From the NCBI GenBank assembly GCA_902771735.1, contig CACXXO010000004.1, forward strand, positions 1 through 64,000: a DNA stretch of 64,000 bases, written 5' to 3'. Shown piece by piece: positions 25,205-35,300 of this stretch (position 1 is its first letter; each line of letters opens with the position of its first letter). The translations under genes were made by a program, and so were the position numbers. This DNA comes from an uncultured Bacteroidota bacterium (lineage in GTDB: Bacteria; Bacteroidota; Bacteroidia; Bacteroidales; P3). Under the pieces are notes generated by a model, which had not been told where the DNA came from, made no database searches, and worked only from the letters and a program-made list of their open reading frames with translations.

Positions 25205-26350
25205 CAAATGTTTGCGCTCGATGCGCGGAAATCCCAAGTCTTTGAGATAGTCGCTGAGGAGGCGGCCTTTTGACCGGTTGCCCGGTTGCTTGACGACGCG
25301 GTCACCTGGATGGGGGTGGCGGCCGGGGACAGGTTCTGTCTGAGGAGCAACGAGGAGGTCCCCACGATGGATTTCGGCGACATGGGTCGACGAGTAGAAG
25401 ATTTGTCCGGAGGGGTTGGAGCCGGGAATCTGTCCGCGTTCCACGACAGCAAGGATGTCGGAGACGGTGGCGCCATTGAAGCCGTAGGGGCGAAGAAGCT
25501 CAAACAACAAGGAATGGGCGGGAGAGGACAAGGAGATTAGCGACGGGAGGTCGATGGAGAGGATTTCGAAGGGGAGGCCTGGGAGGTGCGAGGGGTAGGG
25601 CTTGACAAGACGGGAGCCAAGTTGCGATATATATTCCTTATATAGCAGTTCGGTGTCGTGGAGTCGCTCGATGTTGGCGGCCATGGTGGCGTCAAAGGAA
25701 GGATAGAGCTCCCTGAGCAGCGGCAGCAGCCGCAGGCGGATTTGGTTGCGCCGGGCGTCGAGCTCGGCATTGGTGTAGTCCTCGACATAGTCGAGATTGT
25801 TCCCGACGACATAGGCGTCGATTTCGGCCCGCGAGAAAGGCAATAAGGGCCGAATGATTCTTAATTCTAAATTCTTAATTCTTAATTCCGAGACGGGGCG
25901 GATGCCGTGGAGGCCGGAGATGCCGGTGCCGCGGAAGAGGTTGAGGAAGAAGGTCTCGATGGAGTCGTCGCGATGGTGGGCGGTGGCGACAACGGGTGAG
26001 AGTTGGGAGTTGAGGGTTAAGAGTTGAGCGAAGTATTCATAGCGCAGTTCGCGGGCAGCCTCCTCGAGGCTCTGTCCGTGGGCGGCGGCATAGGCGCGGG
26101 TGTCGAAATCGACGGTGTGGAAGGGCACGCCGTAGCCGTCGGCCAGACGGGCGACGAACTGCTGGTCGCGGTCGCAGTCGCCGGGGCGGAGATGGAAGTT
26201 GCAGTGGGCCACGGCGAAGGGGAGCTTGGCCCGGTGGCAGAGATGGGCCAGGCAGACGGAGTCGCGGCCACCACTAACAGCCAGCAACACCTGCTTTCCA
26301 GGAGGAAAGAGGTGTTGCCGGTCGATGTAGTCCAAGAAACGTTGCAGCAT
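25094..26350 (-). CDS. tilS: tRNA(Ile)-lysidine synthetase TilS
   Basis: 418 residues. The N-type ATP pyrophosphatase P-loop AVSGGRDS (about 24-31) and ATAHHRDD motif identify TilS, which makes lysidine at tRNA-Ile position 34. Two inserts break the conserved catalytic region: LLTLNSQLS before VVATAHHRDD, and SELRIKNLELR between GIRPV and IIRPLLPFSR. The C-terminal substrate-binding domain is recognisable to about RIERKH; the last ~37 residues are encoded antisense to the T9SS plug gene and do not look like TilS. The ATG overlaps the stop of the giant upstream gene by one base (TGATG), implying coupled translation. Confidence 0.9.
   Translation of the reverse strand: MLQRFLDYIDRQHLFPPGKQVLLAVSGGRDSVCLAHLCHRAKLPFAVAHCNFHLRPGDCDRDQQFVARLADGYGVPFHTVDFDTRAYAAAHGQSLEEAARELRYEYFAQLLTLNSQLSPVVATAHHRDDSIETFFLNLFRGTGISGLHGIRPVSELRIKNLELRIIRPLLPFSRAEIDAYVVGNNLDYVEDYTNAELDARRNQIRLRLLPLLRELYPSFDATMAANIERLHDTELLYKEYISQLGSRLVKPYPSHLPGLPFEILSIDLPSLISLSSPAHSLLFELLRPYGFNGATVSDILAVVERGQIPGSNPSGQIFYSSTHVAEIHRGDLLVAPQTEPVPGRHPHPGDRVVKQPGNRSKGRLLSDYLKDLGFPRIERKHLLIGDFSHGDEPVGPVAGLTVVDKDGIRVGCLPVIAL
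25856..25889. repeat. Type 1 in-frame AT-rich repeat inside tilS (first)
   Basis: The coding strand reads GGAATTAAGAATTAAGAATT then TAGAATTAAGAATC, a 7-bp periodic GAATTAA array. It encodes ELRIKNLELRI between two conserved TilS blocks. Confidence 0.75.
25998..26028. repeat. Type 1 in-frame repeat inside tilS (second, opposite orientation)
   Basis: The coding strand reads CTCAACTCTTAACCCTCAAC then TCCCAACTCTC, encoding LLTLNSQLS just before the ATAHH motif. It is the reverse complement of the GAGTTAAGAG pattern seen near gldN. Confidence 0.65.
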
Positions 26351-29300
26351 CAGCGGAGGAGCATCTTTTTCATGAGACGCTTGCCGTCGACTTCGATACC
26401 GTAGTAGTAGATGCCGGAAGGATAGCTGGCCATGTCGATGACAATGGATTGGGCACCGGCGGGATAGTGCTGCGTGAAGGTGTTGACGATGTGGCCCATG
26501 GCGTCGATGACGAAGAAGCGCACATTGGCCTCGTTGGGCAGCGAGAAGGGGATGGTGGTACGGTCGTCGAAGGGGTTGGGGTAGTTCTGGTCGAGGACCA
26601 AGGTGTTGGTCTCGACGAAGGGAACACCCTCCCAATAGCCACGAATCTCGATGAGGTTGGTCTGATTGTTGTCGGTGTTTTCGATATCGTTGGGGTGAAC
26701 GAGCGTTGCGTTGCCGACATAAGTACGGTTCGGGCTCTTTTGGATACGATACCTGTTGGGGTTCTGCGGATCCACCAAGGGGTGATAGATGGTCTGTCCG
26801 GGCTCGATACGGTGGGGGAAGTTGACAGTGAAGTTCTCACCATTGATGTTGAACTTGAGCTGGAACTGACCAGTGAGCAGCGGGATGTTGCCATTGTTGC
26901 GCAAGACAGCAATCACCATGCAGTTGGGTGCGGCATTTTCGACGACGATGAGCTTGAGGAGCTCAATGTCGAGATGCTGGACGGCGAAGGCGCTGGTGGT
27001 GTCGTTGGAGTTGTCGTTATCGCCAACGATGTGGAGGAATCCCGTGACATTGGAATAGCCGGCGGAGCGGTTGGGCAGCGTCTGGTCGAAGGTGTGGTAG
27101 CCTGTCTGGAGGGCCGGCAGCGGGTGGCTGCGACCATAGATTTCGCGGACAACAGTGTTGGTGTCGCCATCGATATAGTAGGCCACCTCGAAGCCGTTGG
27201 CGCCGCGGGCACCCTGGTTCTCGATGACGAGGGAGATGCGCACCACATTGTGGTCGGACGTGTCGACGATGATAGCGCTTGCCGCCAAGTCGAGCACAGA
27301 GTTGATACCTTCGACACGCTTGGAGACAGTGTCGTTGTAGATGTAGTCGTTCTGGGGGCTCTTGATAACGCCGGTGATTTTCATGACACCCATGGAGGCT
27401 CGGAAGCGTTGCGAGAACGTGTAGTTGAAGTATTCCATGGAGCGGAGCGGGCGTCCAAGGAGCGCATTAAAGTCGATTTCCTCGACGATGGGTTCCTGTC
27501 CGTTGACGAAGTAGCTGGCAGTGGCCGTGGCGATGGGGTCGGAGCCGAAGTTGCGGATGCGGAGAGTGACCTGGAGGGAGTCGCCGGCGACAGCATTGTC
27601 GAGCGGGTAGACGAAGCCGTGGGCACTGATGTCGTTACCCAGCGGGCTGAGGGGGAAGCTCCGCGTGCAGGAGTCGTTGTTGTTGTAGATGTCTTCCTGG
27701 ATAGAGGTGAAAGCAGTGATGCTGAACGTATCGGGGAAGTCGCTGGCGACAACGAACGAGGAGGTGAAAGCAAAGGTATCGGAGCACTCAGGCGGGATGA
27801 GGCAGTCGAAATGCGATTCCTTGGGCAGGTAGGTACCGTAGTGGATGTAGCCCATGTCGATGTGACGGAGGGTGTCGGTACCATAGTTGTAGACAACGAC
27901 TTCGGGGCAGATGGTCTGACCATAGGCGGGAGCGGTGGGATAGGTGATGTCTATAACACCGGCATCGATCTTACGACGAGCGCGGCCGACATGGAAGTCG
28001 TCGATGGCACAGCCTTCACCATAGGAGGCTGTGGTAGAGGTGCCCATAGGCGTAGTGTAGACGAAACGGAACTGGAGGAGCTCGTTGTATTCGCCGGAGA
28101 TGCGGACGGAGGGTATCCAGTAGTAGTTGTAGCCGGCGCCGGTAGTGGAGTTGTCGAAGCAGGCATCGTCGGTATTGTTGTACCAGTTGGTGAGCGAGTC
28201 GACATCGACATTGACCCATTTGTTCTCAAAGTTGTAGAACTCGAGGCGGAGGGCACTGCCGTTGGTAAGGTTGCGGCGGAGGCGGAAGGAGATGGTATCG
28301 GCCTTGATCTGAGCGATGTTGATGATGGGGCTGTAGAGGTAGCTCACATTACCACGCTTGCCGGTGACGATAGGTTCGTGGAGGTCGGTAACCCAAGCGT
28401 TGGAATCGGAGTAGGCCGCGTTGAGGCGCTGCTTGGCCGGGATACCACGCTCCCAGTAGTTGTGTGTGTAACGGTTATATCCCTTAGGCGCATACCATTT
28501 GTTCTCGCCTTCGAAATCGTCGTCGAGGACCAGTCGGATAATGCGGAAGCGGTTGTACTGGAACTCGATGGAGTTGTTATCGCGGTTTTCGTCTCCATCG
28601 AGATCATGCCAGATGTTGAGGTCGGATACTCCCAAGGGGAAGATGTGGGCAGGCAGGGTAAGGACGGCGCTGGTGCCGGGTTGGAGGGTACCATTGTAGG
28701 TTACAGTGCCTTGAGCCGTGGGATCGACGGTGTCGGCCACAAAGCGATAGTTGAATTCTGGATTGCTGATGGGCATGGTGCCTTTATTGGCAATGCGGAA
28801 CGAGATTTCGCGAGGCTGTTCGTCGCGGATAAGGTAGCTGCGGGGTGATACAATCTGGGTGACAGCGAGGTCGAGTGCCGGGGGCTCGGGATCGACAAAG
28901 AGGAGCACATCGATGTTGTGTCCATTCTTGTCGGCCGGGATGCCACCATTGTTGAGAGCCGTAGTGGTATTGGTGAAGTCGGCATAGGTGCCCACGGCGA
29001 TGCGCATGCGCATGTAGCCGAAGGAGGCGTTGGGGGCAATGGAGATTTGGTTGGAGTAGATGGCGTTGTCGTAGAACGCATCACCATTGACAACAGCCTC
29101 GTCGTTGGTGAAGAAGCCATTACGGTCGAAATCGATGAAGACCCAAACTTTGAGACGCTCGGCCTGAGCGGTGGCATCGAGGGGCGATACCTGAACGATG
29201 ATCGAATCGGTGAGGCCACGGTTGACATGAACCACGGGATAGTCGGGATCGGCGAAGGTGGCCAGGTCGGTGAGACCGCGACCAAGCTGCGGGCATTCGA

Positions 29301-32300
29301 AGTCGAATTCATTAAAGGATACGCGCGTGATGTCGAATGTGGGGCTGCCAGGTTTTGACGGATTGTAGGTGCTCTCGGGAAGGGAGCTGAAGGTCCAGGG
29401 GTAACGGATGGTATCGTTACGACGTACAGCATCGGTGGTGAGGTCGGTCCAAACCTGGAGGGAGTAGCTCTGACTCTGCGTGGGAGTGGGAATGGTGAGC
29501 AGCGAGTCGAAGGTATAGACATAGGTCTGTCCGGCAGGAATGGTGGCGTGACAAATCTCGTAGACATCCTGAAGGACATTGTTGCCACGTTTGAGGCGAT
29601 AGGCCACGGGGATGTTGGTTTGCGAGCGTGTGCCGTAGTTGGCGATACGGATGCGGACGGTGTCGTTCTCCATATAGACACGCCCACCGAGAGGTGCCAG
29701 AACCTCCTCGAAGGCTATATCGTTCTCGTAGAGATTGTCTATGTAGACATGTACCGGGGTGAAGTGGCTGGGACAGTTCTTGGAGGAGACGCAGTTGACA
29801 TAATAGGTGGAGTCGTGGAAGTACTGGGGCGTGTTGTTCCAGAGGGTCGAACGGTTGTAGTTGGCTGTATTGACTGTCACTTGGTTGGAGGCAGGGAAGA
29901 AGAATGTGGAGGTAGTGTCGCGATACCAGCGGATGGGGATGCTATTCTCCTGCGATGCACGGACAGCGCCCCAGGTGCCATAAGGCATGATGGTGTCGTA
30001 GCCGACGGGCGGTGTGGGCGAGAAGAAAGCATCAATGATAGGCGACTGACTGGCTTGAGTCTTGGAAGTAGAGTCGTTGGTCTGGGTAATGTCGTAGAGG
30101 TAATTGACCCAACCCATAAGGCGGAACTTGATGTCGACCGATTGGTTGGTGGGATAGAAGTTGGCCGGTTGCGAGAAGTCGATGGTGGCCGTTTGACCCA
30201 TTAACAGCGGATTGGCAAGGGTGGTGTTCTCTTCAACGGTGTCGGGCATGGTAGAGATGGTAAGGTTAGCGGGGCTGGTAATCTCGGGATGGAAGCCAAT
30301 CTTGAAAGTGGTACCTGCAGGGACATCTTTGAAACCCTCGTTCTTGACATGAATCCTGACAATGGTGTTTTCCATGTTGCAACCAGTGTGGTCGGTCGAC
30401 ATGCGGGAAGCGGCAAGGTTGAAGGCGGGAGCCAAATACATATCTCCGGTACGGTCGTTGTTCGCAGGCTCATTGTCGCCTGCCAGGACAGCGACCACAT
30501 GGATGATGTTGGAGTCCTTGATACCCAACGTCGTGGGCATCATCACCGAATCAATCTTGGTTTGACCGGGAGCAAAGTTGCCGAGGTTTCTCGTCACGGT
30601 GCGGGTGGCAGCCTCGTGACCCTCAAGGTAGGCATACCAAGTGACATTGCTTTCGGGCGCAAGACCATTGTTGTAGAACTGGGCAACGACGCGCACAGTG
30701 TCAGACTCGATGTGCGGCGGCATATTGTTAGGCGGGTTGAAGTTGAGGTTGGCAGGCATGAGAGGCTCAATGATGCGGACAACGGCGATGTCGTGGGTAA
30801 CAACGCTCATCTCGTGGGCGCCAATGGTGGGACCGGGGACCTGCTGACGGACTACATTGTCGATATCGTCAGGCACATCGGCATTGTACTGGGCAATACC
30901 GGCATAGTTGGTCATCACCAGGTGCAGGTCATAGTCGGAGACGAAATAGGGCTCTGAGAAGACCGAGTTACCATCGTCGCTGTTGCTGTTTTGGAGGGCA
31001 GCGAGGTCGTTGCAGAGCAACTTCCACTGCAACGGACGGGTACTCTCGGTATAATAGGCATTGTAATTGGAGATGCTGATGGTGTTGTTCTCGGAGACAT
31101 AATAGGCGTATCCCTTGCTGAAGTTGGAGAAGATGTTGTTCATCACCTGGACATGCGAAATTGTGGGTCCGGCATAGAAGGAATAGCTGTTTTCCGAGTA
31201 GGCGCCGGTAATGTTGCCACAATAAACACGTATGGTGTTGAAATAGACATTGAGATACGACGAAGAGCTGTCAATCCAGATTCCGGAGGGCTTCTGCGGG
31301 GTGAGGCCCGCGGTACCCGTACCCGAGCAGCTAATCATATTGTTGGACACCAGGCCCGGATTGCTGGCAATACAGTTGACGTTCTCGAGTTGGATGCCTC
31401 GTTTACCGCCGTTCTTGCCATCGATGAGGTAAATCTTGTTCTTCTGCAACGAGAATACACCACTCGTCTGAGCCAAATAGATGCCCGTGAGGCCACGGCC
31501 CGTAACGTTGGAAGCAATGATACCCGATTTCACTTCGTTGGAATTGACCGTAAGGTTGTTCACTCCGCGAAGGTTGATGCCCTGGTACCAGAAGTTGCCG
31601 AACACATTGCCCGTGATAGTCATATCATTGTAGTTAAGCAATGTTCCCATGGAACGCAACGAGTAGTAGCCGCTGTCGCAGACGTTGTTTGTGAAGACAA
31701 GGTTTGAGATGTCGCCCATCAGTACCACGCAGGAGCCATTGACATTGTTGAGAGAGCCCTTGACCCTGACGGTCAAGCTGTCGATGGTAATATGGCTACC
31801 TTTCTGCATTACAAGGGCATTGCCATAGTTGCCTGCATTACCGGAAGCGGTGGGACGTGCCTCGATGCGGAATTTGGAGAGGGTGACATAGGAGGCGCTG
31901 TCGAGGAGCATCACATAGTTGAGGTCCTGTGTGGTGGCAGCGGTGAGCAACACACTGTCGCCGGTGCCGATAAAGCCGATTGTGTGTTCGGCCGATGAAC
32001 CGGGAATATTGTTCAGGACCACCTGCTCGTTATAGGTGCCGGGAGCCACGTTGAAGACCACCGGACCTTGGATACCCACAATGTTCAGTGTGTCAATAGC
32101 CTCGCCGAAGGATTGATAGTCACCACCTGTGGGAGCAATGGTGTAGGAACCGTTGCAGAAACGAACCATGAAGGAGCGTACGATGGTGTCGTTGGAGGAG
32201 ATGTTGTCGCCGGGAGCCGAGACAATAACCCTCACGGTGTGACGTCCGGGAGTCATATGGCGGCTGAAGAGCATCACATTCTGAGTGGCACCCGTTGCAA

Positions 32301-35300
32301 TGGTGGTGCTCACGGTGACGCTGTCGACGGGTAATGCGTCGTAGTAGTAGTACAATTTGGTGCCAGCGGCATCTGTAGCGCCCTGGTTGCGGACATTGGC
32401 ATAGATGGCGATGTCGTTGCAGGAGTTGTACTCAAGCGTATCCACACCGTTGGGCCACAGCACTGCCATGTCGACCGACGGAATGTTGACCATCTGAATG
32501 TCGTAGGGGGTAACTGCGCTGGTGCAGCCAAACATGGTTGCGTTGATGCGGATGTTGGGGCGGTTGCCGCTACGGCTACCCGCACCGACATATTCTGCCG
32601 TCGAAGGCGACAATTCGGCAGAGCCGTTCTTTGTGAGGGCGGTATTGTTCTTCACCGTGTAGGCCGACTTGACGCCAGTTGTCACAGCTGTGGCGATACG
32701 GTGGACAATCTGCACCACGATACTGGATTCTCCATCCCAGTAGTAAGGATTGTCCATGCGATGGGTTACCCATGTGTTGCAATCCGCCTGTGTGATGACA
32801 AACGGTGCGCGGCTATAGGCCAAACGGGCATTCTTCCAGTCGGTGTTGCCGCTGAAGATGGTGTCGTCGGTGGAACCAATATAGATGGAATATTCATTGA
32901 AAGAGATGGAGTTCACATTTGAACCCAGAATAGCCTTCAACTCGAAAGCCAGCGAGTCGATGTTGCCAGGCTTCAATCCGGCGGCCCGCAGTTCGCTCGC
33001 GCTATAAATATATTGTTGCTTGGCAAACTTGCTTCCGGGCTGATAGGGTGCCGGGAATGCCGTGTTGGCATTTTGCGAAGCACCCGTACCTACGATAGCG
33101 GAAGAGGGGTCGGTCACCATATAGCTCACCCCGCATGTACCACCCACATAGAGTATCTCCGAGATGTGTGTGTAACCCGTGTCGACGATGGCGCCGTCAT
33201 AGTCGTACCACACCGGGATAACGTTGGGGACGGTCGCAAGAGTGACGGTATCGGCCGTGGCATACGAAACCGTGCGCGCAGCCATGGCAGCGGGAGCTGC
33301 GGGAGTATAGGGTACCCAGACAGTGGCAATGCTGGTGTCGTTGACATTCGTCGGGTCAACACCAATCGAATCGGCCCACACCTTCACCGTCACCAACGAG
33401 TCGTTGCCGAAACTCATATTGAGCTGATTGCTGAAAGTATAGGAGATATAGCCATTGGCGGGGATAGTCTGCGAAACATTCTCGGTCACCGTGTCACCCC
33501 CGGCGCAATAGTGAAGCACCACGCCGTTGACACTCTGGATACCATAGTTGTGGACTCTCACCGAGATATTCTCCATACCCATGCCGCAGGCACTCTCGGG
33601 CAGCACCGGAGCCTCCAGATCCAAATCGGCCGTGGGAGGTGCCAGAAGCTTCACTTTGTACTTTGCGAAATAGCCCTCGCAGCCATTGTCCGTGTAGCGA
33701 ATCCAACTTGAGTTGTTCGTGTTGAGGAACATGGGGTTGGCATTCGAGGCAATGGTCCAGTCGAGCGAGTTGCCGTTGAAGTTGGTACGGATGAGACCGG
33801 CGGCGGTGTTGGAGGTGGAAACATTCACACCCGCGCCGCTCCACACATAAGAGGGAACTCCGCTATTGGCCCAGGTAATAGCCTGTGTCGACGACTCACC
33901 GATGTTGTTCATGGCCACGGCATCCTCAATCTTGCCGCCATGGCGGTAGACAAAGGCCACCTTCGAGTTATAGGCCACCGTGAAGCCTGCCGAACCCGTG
34001 TGGATGGTCATCGTGGGATTGGCCGAGTTGCCTGTGGCATACTGCACCACCAGCGACTGACCGGGTTCGATAAAGACACTGTCGGTGAAGACGAACAACT
34101 TATTGTTGAGGCTCGACGTGGGCGAGATGGTCTGGATGGTGTCGCCGAAGAGGTTGGCGCGAGCATCGCCCACGTTGGTGAGCTGCAAGGCAATCTTTCG
34201 GCTATTCGACATCCAATAGGGCATTGCAGGAGTCAAGCCCACGGTGTTGTTGGCATGGGCAAACTCCAGCTGGGTAATACGCACAATGGCCTTGTTTCTC
34301 TTCTGGCGGAAGTAGAAGGTGGTATCCATGCGGACGGTATCGGTCACCAGCGTGTTGCCCACAAAGAACGGGGCAGCGTCATTGGTATCGCGATACCAAT
34401 AGATTTCCGACTTGGGTCGCGGAGCCGATGTGCTGTTATACACCTGCCACTGGGACACACCACTGGTGGGTGTGATGGTGGCGGCAGTGGCATAAGCAAT
34501 CAGCACACTGTCATCGTTGGGTTTGGCAGGATGATACTTGCTGATTGCCTGGAAGACGTTCGTATCGTTGGTCTGGTTCGGGTCGTTGGCAAAGATGGTC
34601 CACACCTGAATGTTGTATGTGGCGTCGCTGTTGGTGTTGGGGGGTAGAGACAGGGAGGCACCCGTGGCGATGGTCACAGTGTCCTCGGCGGGAACGGGCG
34701 TCGTGATAGCCACCGTATGGGTAGCGCCATTGCCCACCTTGTAGCCCAAACTCAGACCGCTGCCGTTATAGGCGTTAGTACCGCTGTTGCGCAAACGCAC
34801 CACCAACTCTACGGGCTGGGGCATGTGGCAGCTTTCTGCCACAGGGCTCACCATGGCTTCGGGCTCGAAGTCGTAGCCCAACGAAGAGAACTCGAAGGCT
34901 CCCGGACAGGTGGCCGTAGTGCTACGCACCGTATCGAACATATCGGTCGGCACCGTGGCCAGAGGGATACCGACACCCTTCACCAAACGGTTGAAGGTGC
35001 GCAGGTCGACACGCGATCCATTCAAGAAGTTGGGGTTGACCGACACAGAGAGAGAGTCGTCAGGTTCGCCCAGTCGCCAGGCAGCCATGTCGATATAGGT
35101 AGCACCGGCCTTGCGGTTCATCACCGCGCCCAGCGAGTAGTACACATTGTGTCCCACCTGGTTGGTCGTCTGGGTGCCGGGCACATAGTTCATGGCATAG
35201 TTGGTATTGTCGAGCGTCACCACCACATTGTTCAAGAAGCGGCTGTTCTGCAGCGTGCCGCCACCGAAACTCACGGCGGCGATGTTGTTACGCTGAGGGG

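Noticed and set aside
26449..28848. A 799-codon plus-strand frame antisense to the giant gene
   Set aside because: Same reason: Val/Asp/Glu/Gly-rich shadow of codon bias with no recognisable domain.
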